DNA of 64,000 nucleotides from Liolophura sinensis (taxonomy: Eukaryota > Mollusca > Polyplacophora > Chitonida > Chitonidae): contig NW_027017955.1 in assembly GCF_032854445.1 (NCBI RefSeq), positions 310,001-374,000 of the forward strand, written 5' to 3'. The position numbers and the translations under genes are program-made. The first letter of the stretch is position 1, and each line of letters opens with the position of its first letter. The notes below the pieces were generated by a model. It saw only the letters and a program-made list of their open reading frames with translations. It was not told the DNA's origin and did not search any database. Shown one piece after another: positions 19,040 to 31,313 of the stretch.

Positions 19040-20183
19040 TTATTTACTCTTTTTCTTTTTTCTGGACTTCTTATACATCGCTGCCCTACGCTCAGCAAAA
19101 TCCTCCTGTGACAACGTTATCAACATCCTCTGCTTTTTAGCCTTGTCAACTTTAGAGTCTCGTCGCAATGTGCGATAATACGACCCCACGGATGTTGAGA
19201 CAGGTACCAAGACCTCATCCTTGCCATTGGTATAGGCAGGCAAGTCTTCGGGTGCATCCATTTCCGAAAGAGATTCCTCCATATTGGATTCTCCACCAGT
19301 CCTAGACATATCAGATTGCTGAGAGCTTCCCTGAGGATCAAGGCAATGTGCTATATCTCTAGTGTCTAACTGTGACATTGTAGACGGGTCAGGACTGAAC
19401 GTGCTACCCCATAAGGACGGGCTCTTACCAAGTGCACCTTTGGAGGGCATCACGCCACTGGATTGCGTCTCCTTAATGCAGGATGGCGTTGTATCCGAAA
19501 TTTCTGACGATCAAGAGGTAAGGAGGAATTCGAGATTTGACTCATACCGACAACCCACTCCGGGCTATTTGATGTCTGAGATGCCTCGCAAAGGCTCTGG
19601 GGCCCACCTACTACTGGCGATTCGCTTAACTTCCTTACCTTATTTGTAGCACTCTCCAGCTTCCTCGTTGTCAGCAGCAGAGTTATCCAAAGTCCCTTTA
19701 TTTTGTTGACTGGAAGGAACAGACTCGGCAGAAACCCCAATTTCCATATCATCCCGCAAAGGTTCTACACAGTCAACTCTATATATGATTTATTTGACAG
19801 CATCGCTGGCGATGTTGTCATCAATTATTTGAAGGCCATTGGCCTTTATCATAAAATATAAATTTTAATTGTCATAAATATCTGTAGATAAACAGTTATA
19901 TACATATAGATTTATACATGTGCTATAACCCTGGTTTTCGAGTTTTAACTCTTATTTTTCTTTTATACGATTTTAAACATGTCTGTACTTTTTGTTTTAC
20001 TTTTGATGTTCATATTATCATATCGAAAACCTTAACCGTCTCGCGTTTTCACCTTGTTCTCGCCACGATATGGCTGAAATATTGCCGATGTGGCGTTAAG
20101 CCATAATCATTCATTCATTCATTCATTCCATATCATCCCCATGTCCCTGACTATAATTACCATCATCATCTCCTCGACCTTCA
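19040..20183 (-). pseudogene. LINE A ORF1, C-terminal fragment, interrupted
   Basis: As in unit 1: lysine-rich C-terminus 9 nt before ORF2, internal frame changes, and the B fragment inside. Sequence after the insert (20140-20183) continues the acidic reading frame. Confidence 0.7.
19756..20125 (+). mobile_element. 5'-truncated LINE B insertion in LINE A ORF1
   Basis: The same insertion as at 3781-4150, with identical 14-bp duplications at 19742-19755 and 20126-20139 and five CATT units. Confidence 0.93.
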
Positions 20184-22510
20184 CCCCCGTGGGGTTTCCG
20201 GGGTGATAAGAATAGGGCCTCAGCCCTCTAGGCAAGCTTGTCGTAAAAGTCGACTAACCTAGAGCTCTCCTGTGTGAGCCCGGTGAATATAATAGGCTCA
20301 CATCTTCTCGGTTGTGTGAGAGGCAACCGGGGAGCGACCTGTTTTCCGTGGGTTGCGACCCGTAATCTCCGAGGACGGGATCCTGGTGGCTGAGGGTGGG
20401 TTGGTCTTGCGAGATCCTCCGCTTTGGCCCTTACTTGGAGTGAAACGGGAGGTCGGATGGGCCCGGTCCGATCAATCGGCTTGGTCATGTCTTGCCTCTA
20501 CGTGGTTCCAATTGCCTCAATAACAGCATATCGTTTGGCGAACAAATATTATTTCTGAAATATCGTTTGTAGGACTACGTTTTGAGGCGGTGGCTCATGG
20601 GTCAATCGAGTAGATTGAATTTAACCTGTTGGTATAAATCAATCTGTTCGAGTATACCTCATATGGAATCCTTGGTGCCTTTCCTGCTGGGTATCCCCAG
20701 GTTCAGACATCGCCCTTGTTGGCACTCCTTGGTGGGTGGGGAACATATGGGCTGAATTGTATATACATATTGCCATGTCATCTATAAACCTTAATTCGAA
20801 TGTTTTAAATCTAAATACCAGGTCTTCCTCTCAGCCGATTTCAAGCGCTGACAAAAAGAGGAAATTAGAGGTTTTGTCGGATTCGGCTGATAACGGACAG
20901 GACAGCTGGCCGGCCTTTATGGTTCTCTCAACAAAGAGTGAACAAAAGCCGGCCTCCAAAATTCATCCATTTGTACTGAAAAGGGCCCTGCAGGGTTCAG
21001 CAGGTACATTAAAAAACGTCAAGAAATTACGATCCGGAGACATTCTTATTGAATGTTTCCGGAAACAACAGTCCATAAATTTATTAGCTTTAAACAAAAT
21101 AAATGATATTCCTGTGTATACATCCCCCCATAACTCCCTGAACAGCTGTCAGGGAATTATACGTGACAGAGATCAGGATATCATTGATCTATCAGAAGAA
21201 GAAATCTGCACTGAACTGAAGTCACAAGGTGTTACCAGAGTGAAACGCTTCAATATGAAGAAATCTGGTAACATCATTAAACTAAATACATATCTTCTCA
21301 CCTTCAACAGTAAATCTATTCCGTCATATATTTACATTGGCCCGTATAGGGTTGGTGTGGACTTATATATACCTAACCCAACACGTTGTTTCAAGTGTCA
21401 AAAGTTTGGCCATGGCAAGGGCCAGTGTAAAAATAAACTGATTTGTTTCCGGTGCGGCAGCGAGGGTCATGATGGTTTCGACTGCAGCAGCACAGCAAAG
21501 TGCTGCAATTGTGGTGGAGATCACATGGCCTCCTCTAGGGACTGCCCACTTTTTGTAAAAGAAAAACAAATAATCACAATAAAGACTAAAAACAATATAT
21601 CATATCAGGAGGCCCGGAAATTGGTCTCCCCTCCTAACATTTCACTGCAGACTTCATTTGCCAATGCGGTCAAGCGAGTAGCATCTGTTGCTACTCAAAC
21701 ATCAATGACTTGGCCCATTGGAAACCAGAAACCATGTCTTATTTCTGTTGAACCTACTGTTCGACCTGCTTTTAATACGTCCTCAACCCAGACTGCCTCA
21801 ATACAACAGATCAAACCAGCCAATAACACTGACCAACCCGATATTCCTAAACCTAGTCAACCTAAAAACAAAAATGTGTCCGAAAATAAACCTCAAAATA
21901 AAAACAATAAACCTAGTAAACCCAGTGGCCCAACAGAGCGTCCCTCTAAGGCCACTGGGGACCCTGTCCAAACTTATAATAAATTTGGACCGTTGGAGGA
22001 CGTTGGTTTTTCAACATCAGATTCGGATGTGATGGATACATCACCCGCACCAGGGAGATCTAACAGCCGATCTCCCAGGATGGGTCGTCCACGGTCCAAA
22101 CATAAAGAAAAATCTCCTATACGTCTCCCTCCGTAATGGCGATATACGACAAAATTATACAGTGGAATTGTCGAGGCCTTAAGGTCAATTTTATTGAAAT
22201 AACACAGCTTGTTCAATCATTAAATCCTATAGCCCTGTGTCTTCAGGAAACTCATTTGAAAACATCTGACAAAGATAAAATAACTCTTAAAAATTACTCA
22301 TTATACAGTACGTACTCTAATGAAGAAGATCGAGCTGCAGGCGGCACCTCTATCTTCGTCAATAACAATGTTATTCACAGCCCTGTTGCTCTGGATACAG
22401 AGCTTCAGGCTGTGGCCGTTCGTGTTTCATTATGTGAAACAATCACATTATGTTCAGTGTATATTCCCCCGAACATTTCTTTGTCAGCTTTGCAGTTACA
22501 TAATTTAAAA
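20184..22510 (+). mobile_element. LINE B, 5' half
   Basis: Unit 2 copy. The 5' UTR has the same 13-bp loss (GATCCTCCGC) as units 1 and 4. It ends at the inverted (GAAT)4 tail. Confidence 0.88.
20775..22136 (+). CDS. LINE B ORF1 protein with three zinc knuckles
   Basis: Intact 453-residue frame, differing from unit 1 by M for I in WPAFMVLS. It has the same three CCHC knuckles and ends in the TAATG overlap at 22134-22138. Confidence 0.9.
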   Translation: MSSINLNSNVLNLNTRSSSQPISSADKKRKLEVLSDSADNGQDSWPAFMVLSTKSEQKPASKIHPFVLKRALQGSAGTLKNVKKLRSGDILIECFRKQQSINLLALNKINDIPVYTSPHNSLNSCQGIIRDRDQDIIDLSEEEICTELKSQGVTRVKRFNMKKSGNIIKLNTYLLTFNSKSIPSYIYIGPYRVGVDLYIPNPTRCFKCQKFGHGKGQCKNKLICFRCGSEGHDGFDCSSTAKCCNCGGDHMASSRDCPLFVKEKQIITIKTKNNISYQEARKLVSPPNISLQTSFANAVKRVASVATQTSMTWPIGNQKPCLISVEPTVRPAFNTSSTQTASIQQIKPANNTDQPDIPKPSQPKNKNVSENKPQNKNNKPSKPSGPTERPSKATGDPVQTYNKFGPLEDVGFSTSDSDVMDTSPAPGRSNSRSPRMGRPRSKHKEKSPIRLPP

Positions 22511-22516
22511 GAATGA
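22136..22516 (+). pseudogene. LINE B ORF2, N-terminal endonuclease fragment
   Basis: Same 125-codon truncated endonuclease start as in unit 1; I noticed no sequence difference. Confidence 0.85.
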
Positions 22517-24495
22517 ATGAATGAATGATTATGGCTTAACGCCACATCGGCAATATTTCAGCCATACCGTGGCGAGAACAAGGTGAAAGCAAGAGACAAT
22601 TAGGGTTTTCGATATGACAATATGAACACCAAAAGTAAAACAAAAAGTACAGACGTGATTAAAATCGAATAAAAGAAAAATAAGATTTAAAACTCGAAAA
22701 CCAGGGTTAGAGTACATGTATAAATATATATAACTGTTTATCTATAGATATCCATGACAATTAAAATTTATATTTTATGATATAGGCCAATGGCCTTCAA
22801 ACAATTTATGACAACATCGCCAGCGATGCTGTCAAACAAATCATATATAGAGTGGACTGTGTAGAATCTCTGCCGAACATGGGCAAAGTCTACACAGTCA
22901 ACCAGAATATGTTTGATGCCATATTGAGCATCACATCCAACACACTCGGGAGCACTGCTCCCATCCAAGATGAAATTGTGTGTCAGATGAGAATGTCCAA
23001 TACGGCATCTGGTTAAAACGACTTGGTCTCTACGAGACATATCAAATGTATATGAATTATAGCCAATGACCGGATGAATGGCATGCAGTTTATTATGGAC
23101 CTGCAAGTTCCATTCACCCTGCCAAAGGCCACGAATATATTTAAGAATATTGGACTTCATGTCAGTATAAGGGATTTTTATCTTAGATATGGGTTTATTT
23201 AGGGCAGCTTTCGCCTCCCTGTCTGCGACTGTGTTTCCATGGATACCAATATGACTTGGTATCCAGCAGAATATAATATCTTTACCTCTTCTAATTAACT
23301 TCCTATGTATAGCTAAAATTTGAAGGATCAAGGGATTTTTAAATTTATTATTCTGTATTGCCAATAGGCAAGACAACGAGTCAGTGCATATCATTGCCCT
23401 CTGGGCACACCCAGAAGAAACATATGATAAGGCCAGGAGTATACCTCTGGCCTCGGCAGAGAATATTGAAGAAGAGGATGGAAGACGAAAGGAAGAGACT
23501 CGCTGCTCCATGACAGCCGCAGTCGCAACCCTGTCCCCATCCTTCAACCCGTCAGTATATATAAATTTATAATCCATATAATTAGCTTTAATTTCAGCAA
23601 AACCTTGCTGAATTATAAGAGAATTTATATTCGATTTATTATATTTACGTAGATCAAATATTAGTTTAGGTTGTGGGAGAAGCCATGGAGGAGACTCCGG
23701 AAAAGACACCGGAGCTATATCCTCCAGCTTGATGTTAGCTCCCACAATATGGTCCCGTATACGAAGACCGAACGAAGGGATCTTGTTAGGACATTTAGTA
23801 TATTTGTCTACATACAATGGATTGAAAACACAGTCGTAGGCAGGGTTTGTTGGATGTGGTTTAAGCTTTGTAGCATATTGAAGGCTAAGTTTTATACGTC
23901 GGTTATATAAAGAAGGCTCATTTGCCTCCACGTATAAACGTTCTACTGGTGAGGTTCTAAAAGCACCAAGGCTGAGCCTCAAACCTTGGTGATGAACAGG
24001 ATCCAACATTTTAATGTACGAATTCCTAGCGGAACCGTAAATGATGGATCCATAGTCCAATTTAGACCTCACCAGAGAACGATATAAATTAAGTAAAACT
24101 GATCGGTCAGCACCCCAATCGGTGCTAGACACGACCTTAATTATATCGAGAGCCTTTGTACATTTAGCTTTAAGCATTTTTATATGAGGTGTAATTGATA
24201 TTCGATTTTTTGTCAAAAATAAAACCCCTAAAAATTTATTTTCTCCAACAATTTTCACTGGTTTACCAAAAAAATTAAGTTCAGGGTCTAGAGGGAATTT
24301 CCGTTGATTACAAAAATGCATACCGACGGTTTTAGATGCGGAAAATCTAAAACTATTGGCAACTGCCCATTTCTCGATCTTATTGAGACAAAGCTGCAGC
24401 TGCCGCTCGATGTTATTCATATTTTAAGCACGGTAGCATATCAGGAAATCATCTACATATAAAAAAAACCTCTGTGCCAGATGTCAATGTTATAG
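22511..24495 (-). mobile_element. LINE B, 3' half, inverted against the 5' half
   Basis: Unit 2 copy with (ATTC)4 tail at 22511-22526 and 3' hairpin CGCCAC/GTGGCG. The right border is approximate. Confidence 0.82.
22768..24495 (-). pseudogene. LINE B ORF2, C-terminal RT/RNase H fragment
   Basis: 550 open codons (24420-22768) with the four RNase H acidic residues. Upstream YVDD is separated by a TAA and a T-run frameshift, as in unit 1. Confidence 0.87.
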
Positions 24496-24780
24496 CCAAA
24501 CTAAACTATCAGGCAAAAGAAAGGTGTCACCGTATTTTTTTTCATAAAAAAAAAGTAAAAGCGCGGTTCCGGGTTTGATTCTAAGCAGGACTTAGTGTAT
24601 GAATGCATAGTTTCCTCTACCAGAACGCATCGTCACCAACGCAGCAACTGGAATTGTGAAATTGCGACCACATGCAAAACGTCCTTTTGAGGCATGGCTC
24701 GTGATGCACGTGCGGTAATGTTGCATAAATACTCTTGCTCGAAAGAGAAGACATTCAGTGACCGAAAAAACACCAACAGT
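24496..24780. other. Unassigned 285 bp upstream of Tc1-like fragment
   Basis: Same as 8521-8805; nothing recognised. Confidence 0.4.
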
Positions 24781-25065
24781 ATGCCAAGACTTACGCAAGC
24801 GCAACGAGACCAGGCCATCGGTATGTCCACCATGGCAGTCTCGCAACGTCACATTGCAAGAACGTTCAACTGCAGCCAAACCACCATCAGGAGGTTGTTG
24901 ATACGCTATCAGCAGACAGGCCAGACCCAAGACAGACCAAGATCGGGAAGACCGAGGCTGAAGATCGCTACATCCGGCAGATCCACCTCCGAAACGTCAA
25001 CAGCGGCGACGGCACTAGGCCATGTCATCAGCCCCAGAACAACACTGTGTCGTCTTCGTTCAACT
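24781..25065 (+). pseudogene. Tc1/mariner-like transposase, N-terminal fragment
   Basis: Same truncated helix-turn-helix and GRPR fragment with two compensating frameshifts; cut by the B 5' UTR. Confidence 0.82.
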
Positions 25066-25851
25066 CCCCCGTGGGGTTTCCGGGGTGATAAAAATAGGAC
25101 GTCAGTCCTCTAGGCAAGCTTGTCGTAAAAGTCGACTAACCTAGAGCTCTCCTGTGTGAGCCCGGTGAATATAATAGGCTCACATCTTCCCGGTTGTGTG
25201 AGAGGCAACTGGGGAGCGACCTGTTTGCCTTGGGTTGCGACCCGTGATCAACGAGGACGGGATCCTGGTGGCTGAGGGCGTGTTGGTCTTGCGAGATCCT
25301 CACGCCCAACACGTCACTTTGGGCCTTACTTGGGGAGAGACGGGAGGTCGGATGGGCCCGATCCGATCAATCGGCTTGGTCACGCCTTTCCTCTGCGTGG
25401 CCCCAAAATTTCTCCATAACACCACTCAGTAAAGAATAAATGTTATTTCTGAAATTTTGTTTGCGGTACTACGTTTTCAGGCGGTGGCTCATGGACCAAT
25501 CGAGTAGTATGTGTCTGATGTGTGACCTTATTAGCCTAATGGGGTTTGCTTATGGACGTGGAGTCCTTGGTGCGTTTCCTGGTGGGTAACCCCAGGTTCA
25601 GGCATCGCCCTTGTTGGCACTCCGTGGGTGGGGTGGGGAACACGTGGGGTGAATTCGTATTATATATTGATTATGTCTATCCTAACCCTTCCAAACCAAA
25701 TGTATCTAACAAATAAAATAACCAGGTCTTCCTCTCATCCGACTTCGTCGAATGCTGACAAAAAGAGGGAGTTAGAGGTTTTGTCAGGCTGCCTTGATAA
25801 TGCGCAGGATACATGGCCGCCTTTCATCGTTCTCTCAACAAGGAGTGAACA
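25066..25851 (+). mobile_element. Second LINE B 5' end (5' UTR plus ORF1 start)
   Basis: Includes an ORF1 fragment from ATG 25673 to 25851; ends at the inverted (GAAT)3 tail. Confidence 0.85.
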
Positions 25852-26949
25852 GAATGAATGAATGATTATGGCTTAACGCCACATCGGCAATATTTCAGCC
25901 ATATCGTGGCGAGAACAAGGTCAAAAAGTGAGATGGTTAAGGTTTTCGATATAATAATATGAACACCAAAAGTAAAACAAAAAGTACAGACATGTTTAAA
26001 ATAGTATGAAAGAAAAATAAGAGTTAAAACTCGAAAACCAGGGGTTGTGCCCAGAGGGCAATGATATGCACTGACTCGTTGTCTTGCTTATTGGCAATAC
26101 AGAACAATAAATTTAAAAATCCCTTGATCCTTCAAATTTTAGCTATACAGGAATTAATTAGGAAGCTAATTAGAAGAGGTAAAGATATTATATTCTGCTG
26201 GATACCAAGTCATATTGGTATCCATGGAAACACAGTCGCAGACAGGGAGGCGAAAGCTGCCCTAAATAAACCCATATCTAAGATAAAAATCCCTTATACT
26301 GACATGAAGTCCAATATTCTTAAATATATTCGTGGCCTTTGGCAGGGTGAATGGAACTTGCAGGTCCATAATAAACTGCATGTTATTCATCCGGTCATTG
26401 GCTATAATTCATATACACTTGATATGTCTCGTAGAGACCAAGTCGTTTTAACCAGATGCCATATTGGGCATTCTCGTCTAACGCACAATTTCATACTAGA
26501 TGGGAGCAGTGCTCCCGAGTGTGTTGGATGTGATGCTCAATATGGCATCAAACATATCTTGGTTGACTGTGTCGACTTTGCCCATGTTGGGCAAAGATTC
26601 TACACAGTCAACTCTATATATGATTTATTTGACAGCATCGCTGGCGATGTTGTCATAAATTATTTGAAGGCCCTTGGCCTATATCATAAAATATAAAATT
26701 TAATTGTCACAAATATCTATAGATAAACAGTTATATACATATAGATTGATTTACACATATACTATAACCCTGGTTTTCGAGTTTTAACTCTTATTTTTCT
26801 TTTATACGATTTTTAACAGGTCTACTTTTTGTTTTACTTTTGATGTTTATATTATCATATCGAAAACCTTAACCGTCTCGCGTTTTCACCTTGTTCTCGC
26901 CACGATATGGCTGAAATATTGCCAATGTGGGGTTACGCCATATTCATTC
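25852..26949. mobile_element. Foldback structure: inverted LINE B 3' UTRs around RNase H
   Basis: Left arm 25852 to about 26044, right arm about 26768-26949, RNase H segment between, as in unit 1. Confidence 0.8.
26061..26696 (+). CDS. LINE B RNase H / C-terminal fragment, open frame
   Basis: 211 codons, starting inside RNase H at CTDS; reads IPYTDM where unit 1 reads IPYTGM. Shares HVGQRF and KALGLY with units 1 and 4. Confidence 0.75.
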   Translation: MICTDSLSCLLAIQNNKFKNPLILQILAIQELIRKLIRRGKDIIFCWIPSHIGIHGNTVADREAKAALNKPISKIKIPYTDMKSNILKYIRGLWQGEWNLQVHNKLHVIHPVIGYNSYTLDMSRRDQVVLTRCHIGHSRLTHNFILDGSSAPECVGCDAQYGIKHILVDCVDFAHVGQRFYTVNSIYDLFDSIAGDVVINYLKALGLYHKI

Positions 26950-27338
26950 TAGGTCAGTCGCCTTTCACGACAAGATTATCTGCAGAGTCTATCGGAGCTG
27001 GGGCTTAACATATTTCCACTACACACTGCAAGTAGCTTGGGCCGTGGAAGGCCTAGTCGTGGAAGCAAATGAAAACTGCGGGCCTGTATTCCAACAAATC
27101 CGACCAGGGTGTGGGGACCACCAGGTCCTGAGGAAGGATCTACTTTCCCTATCCCCCTGCGTGCGGTCCAAATAAATGCATTTATTGCGTCAGGTAGAAA
27201 CCTCAATCCACCAAATCCAGGTCTAACCTGACGCGTTTGACCATAGCAATGGAGATGAACCACGCGAGGTGCATACGGCACGCTCTTTCGTGACCCACCA
27301 CTTCTGCTAGGTCACGTGACCACAAGTTACTGCCCCTC
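26950..27338. other. Unrecognised 389 bp with palindrome and hairpin
   Basis: Same palindromes and hairpin as 10975-11363: 16-bp palindrome at 27171-27186, hairpin arms at 27187-27203 and 27219-27234, GGTCACGTGACC at 27310-27321. Confidence 0.5.
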
Positions 27339-27900
27339 CCCCCGTGGGATCTCCGGGGTCATAAGAGTAGGACCCCAGTTCTCTAGGCAAGACTGTCGTA
27401 CGAGGCGACTAGCTTAGAGTGTGGTTCTGGTGAATAGAATAATTTCACAGCCTCCCTGGGCTTGTCGTACAAAGTGAATAAAAGGGTCAACCTGTTTGCC
27501 GTGGGTTGCGACCCGTGATAGGGGAGGACGGGATTCTGGTGCCTGAGGGCGGGTTGGCCTTGCGAGATCCTCACGTATAACAGTCTACTTCGGTCCTTAC
27601 TTCTGCAAAGACGGTCGGTCGGAGGGCTCGTTCCGAGGTCACGCCAGTCCGGATGTCCTGGCATCAACCTTCATATATCTCGATTTCGTATAAATTGACT
27701 ACTTTCCGTGTTGGACGTTTTTAGTGAGATGTTGGGATGTCTGGACGGTGGTTGCGGGGTCAATCGACTTGGCCGTTTATAGTTTATTAGCCTGGCGGAG
27801 TATGAGCGAAGAATCCACCTTACCGAGGATGGCGTAGAACTCTCTGCTGCTTACCCGCAGGAGGCGTTCCATCGTATATGTAATGGCACTCCGTTGCTGG
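27339..27900 (+). mobile_element. Third, diverged LINE B 5' UTR
   Basis: Unit 2 copy of 11364-11925, with private changes near 27615-27660 (for example GGTCGGTCGGAGGGCTCG and TGTCCTGG). Confidence 0.78.
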
Positions 27901-28345
27901 TTAAGGTGGTTAAGGTTTTCGAAATGATGGCGAGAACATGAAAAATAAAACAAAAAGTACAGACATGTTTAAAATCAGATAAGAAAAAACCAAACAAGTT
28001 AAAACTCCAAAACCAGTATATTTAAAAAGTACTATATCTGGAAAGCTATATGTATGTACCATTTTATCCATAAATATTAACACATAAACAAATTTATATT
28101 TTATGATATAGGCCAATGGTCTTCAAATATTTTATGACAACATCGCCAGCGATCATATATAGAGTTGACTGTATAGAATCTTTGCCGAACATGAGCAAAG
28201 TCAACCAGGGTATGTTTGATGCCGTATTCTGCATCACATCCAATATACTCGGGAGCACTGCTCCCATCTAGGATGAAATTGTGTGTCAGATGAGAATGCC
28301 CAATACGACACCTCGTTAAAACTACTTGGTCTCTGCGAGACATTT

Positions 28346-28491
28346 GACGGTCTGCCAGTAACCTGCGGATGGTCGTGGGTTTCCCCCGTGCTGTGAGCGG
28401 TTTCCACCCACCATAATGCTGGCCGCCGTCGTACAAGTGAAATATTCTTGAGTACAGCGTAAAACAACAATCAAATCAAAAAAAAAAAAAC
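28346..28491 (+). mobile_element. SINE fragment with poly(A)
   Basis: Same insertion as in unit 1 with A13. It reads TACAGCGT instead of TACGGCGT, which loses one stem pair of the 3' hairpin. Confidence 0.75.
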
Positions 28492-29010
28492 AGACATTTT
28501 ACAATTATAGGCATTGTAGCCAATGACAGGGTGAATAGCATGCAGTTTATTGTGGATCTGCAAGACCCACCCGCCCTGCCAAAGGCGACAAATACATTTA
28601 AGAATATTAGACTTTGTCAGTATACGGTGTTTTAACCAGAGATACAGGTTTATACTGGGCAGCTTTCGCTTCCCTGTCCACGACTGTGTTTCTATGGATA
28701 CCAGTGCGACTTGGTATCCAACAGAATATAATATCTTTACCTTTTTTAAATTAGTTTTCTATGTTTGCCTATTATCTTAAGTATCAATGGATTTTTAAAT
28801 CATTATTCTGAATTGCCAAAAGGCAGGACTGGGAGTCGCTGCATATCACTGCCCTCTGGGCATGCCCCGAGGAAACATATGATAAGGCCAGGAGTATAGC
28901 CCTGGCCTGTGCAGAAAAGGTAGAAAATGAAGGTGGCAGACGAAGAGAAGTGACCCGCTGATCTAAGACAGCCGCAACCGCAACCCTGTCCCCATCCTTT
29001 GACCCGTCAG

Positions 29011-29029
29011 TATATATATATATATATAT
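29011..29029. repeat. (TA)9 microsatellite
   Basis: 19-base TA tract, same length as unit 1. Confidence 0.9.
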
Positions 29030-29294
29030 TTATAGTCTATATAATCAGCCTTCATGTTAGCAAAACTTTGCTCAATAATAAGAGGATTTGTACTTGATTT
29101 ATTATATTTACGTAGATCAAATATTAGTTCAGGGTGTGGAAGAAGCCAGGGAGGAGACTCCGGAAAAGACACTGGAGCTATATCCTCTTGCTCCATGTTA
29201 GCTCTCACAATATGGTCCCGTATACGCAGATCAAACGGAGGGATCTTGTCAGGACATTTATTAAATTTATCTACATATGATGGATTAAAAACAC

Positions 29295-29328
29295 AGCTTA
29301 AAGCTCATCCAACAAACCCTGCCTACGA
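29295..29328. other. 34-bp microinversion in LINE B RT
   Basis: Same inverted block as 13321-13354. Confidence 0.85.
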
Positions 29329-29724
29329 GTTAGTAGCATATTGAAGGCTAAGTTTTATACGTCGGTTATATAAAGAAGGCTCATTTTCCTCCACTTATAA
29401 ACTCTCCACACGGGGATGTTCTAAAAGCACCAAGGCTGAACCTCAAACCTTGGTGATGAACAGGATCCAACATTTTAATATACGACTTCCTAGCGGAACC
29501 GTAAAAGATGGATCCATAGTCCAATTTAGACCTCACCAGAGAGCGATATAAGTTAGGTAAAACTGATCGGTCAGCACCCCAATCGATGCTTGACACGACC
29601 ATAATTATATCGAGAGCCTTTGTACATTTAGCTTGAAACATTTTCATATGAGGTATAAAAGATAGCTTGCTATCAAATATTATACGTAAAAATCTTCTTT
29701 GTCCAACAATTTTAACCTGTTTTA

Positions 29725-29990
29725 CGTGGTCATTGTGGAGATTCTGTATTATCCGTATTGTGAAGCTTTGGGACTAGGCATGTTCACACTATGGGAACAG
29801 CTACAGTATATAGCACATAGAACCCGAGCAATAGCCAGTACATATACACCGAAGCGTGAGTCCGGGGGTCAGTATAACCCGGTCAAACCAGTTTCTCGGC
29901 GACAAGTCCGCCTGCATGCGCACGGACTTTTAGTGTTCAACCACTGTGCCAGGTGCCTCTAAACAACACTTCTGTCACTCTTCTGAAATA
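29725..29990 (+). other. Unassigned leader before coiled-coil ORF1
   Basis: Same as 13751-14016; nothing recognised. Confidence 0.4.
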
Positions 29991-30803
29991 ATGGATCAGT
30001 TACAGATTATCATGGACAGGCTTGGTAAGTTAGATTCTATGGTGACAAGTGAAACACTGGAAAAAAAACTACAAAACACTGAAGCAAAAATAGTTACAAA
30101 GTTGACAAACCTAATTGAGCAGCAGGAAGCCAGAATCTTTACTTTAGAAAAAGAAAATGATACCCTTCGGGCAGACATGCATGAATTAAGATTACAACAC
30201 GAACAAGATCAAGAAGAACTGGCCAGGGTAAACAGAGATATGCGAAACTTAGAAGACAGGCAGAACGATTTGGAACAATACTCCCCTAAACAAAGTATAC
30301 GGATTTACGGTGTAGATGGGGATACAGCCACAGAAACAACTGACGAATGTTCCGAGAAAGTCGTTGACATCTTAACATCCAAACTAAAGCTGTCACTGAC
30401 GTCTAGCGACATAAGTATAGCGCAGAGATTGAGACCGAAAAGACCTGACTTAAACACAGAACCAAGGGGTGTAATAGTAAAGTTCATATCACGACGACTT
30501 AAAGTTGAAGCGATAAAAAACAGAAGAGCCTTGAAAGGAGCAAACATTGTGATTAAGGAAGACCTAACGCAGAAAAAGCAGGCTATTTTAAAAGCAGCAT
30601 CTGCACACCCCATGATTCAATCCGCCTGGTCAAGAGATGGCAAAATCTTCACCAAAGACTTCAACGAGGACGTAAGACAAGTGAAATCTACTGACTGCAT
30701 AGACACTCTCATCAGTCTATCATCCCATACACCCAGAGTTCAAAGACCACGTGACCAAAGAAGTGGGAGGCCAATAACCAACTCACCAGCCCCTATCAGC
30801 TAG
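29991..30803 (+). CDS. L1-type ORF1 protein (coiled coil plus RRM-like domain)
   Basis: Intact 270-residue frame with the 8-A run; no difference from unit 1 noticed at protein level. Confidence 0.82.
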   Translation: MDQLQIIMDRLGKLDSMVTSETLEKKLQNTEAKIVTKLTNLIEQQEARIFTLEKENDTLRADMHELRLQHEQDQEELARVNRDMRNLEDRQNDLEQYSPKQSIRIYGVDGDTATETTDECSEKVVDILTSKLKLSLTSSDISIAQRLRPKRPDLNTEPRGVIVKFISRRLKVEAIKNRRALKGANIVIKEDLTQKKQAILKAASAHPMIQSAWSRDGKIFTKDFNEDVRQVKSTDCIDTLISLSSHTPRVQRPRDQRSGRPITNSPAPIS

Positions 30804-31161
30804 ATAACGATGGCTGCAATGTGAAGGATATATGCTATCTGATAACTCAGTTTGCTCTCGTAAAGAAAAAATCATCTTAGAATTAATAGAGCATTTTAAG
30901 TTAACGAAGTACACAGCTTTAATGTGTCGAAAAAGAAATAGTATGCTCTTCTGCACAATAATATCAGAGATAAATATGATGGGTGCGATCGGCCATAAGA
31001 TCTGTCAAAACCTATCAGCTTTCCCAATATGTATTTTATTCGCCAGAATCCACCTTGCCTTTTATATTCCATTCTTGTGTATGATCTTCTATACTCATAA
31101 GCTATACCCAAATCACAACAGATCACTATATTTAGGAATTATTCCATGTCAGCTACAATAT
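30804..31161 (+). other. Unassigned 358 bp between ORF1 and LINE A tail
   Basis: Same as 14830-15187, with the uncharacterised 113-codon frame from 30832. Confidence 0.35.
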
Positions 31162-31313
31162 GTGAGTGAGTGAGTGAAAGTTTTAACGTCGCTTTCAACA
31201 ACATTTCAGTTTTATCACGACAATAAAACGTCAAGTAGTCGATCTACTACGGATAATTCATTTACTATTCGGTCAAAAAAGGACACCAGAAGTCGCATAA
31301 CAAACAGACAAAA

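Larger units (their letters stand above)
15188..20183 (-). mobile_element. LINE A, most complete view of the element
   Basis: On the minus strand this reads ORF1 C-terminal part (20183-19040), ORF2 (19030-15348), 3' UTR, and the tail (ACTC)n at 15188-15202. The tail is preceded by a hairpin GTCGC/GCGAC (15243-15247 with 15214-15218). No target duplication is visible: the left flank does not match the sequence after 20183, which is already the B 5' UTR, so the 5' end was lost or cut. A 370-bp B fragment is inserted at 19756-20125. Confidence 0.88.
27901..29724 (-). mobile_element. Third LINE B 3' half, inverted and diverged
   Basis: ORF2 pseudogene blocks lie at 28101-28436, 28963-29208 and 29381-29647 on the minus strand, with the same SINE, (TA)9 and microinversion as unit 1. 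Confidence 0.78.
28101..29724 (-). pseudogene. LINE B ORF2 C-terminal pseudogene
   Basis: Same blocks and breaks as 12126-13750; the (TA)9 tract again shifts the frame at the RNase H TDG motif. Confidence 0.8.
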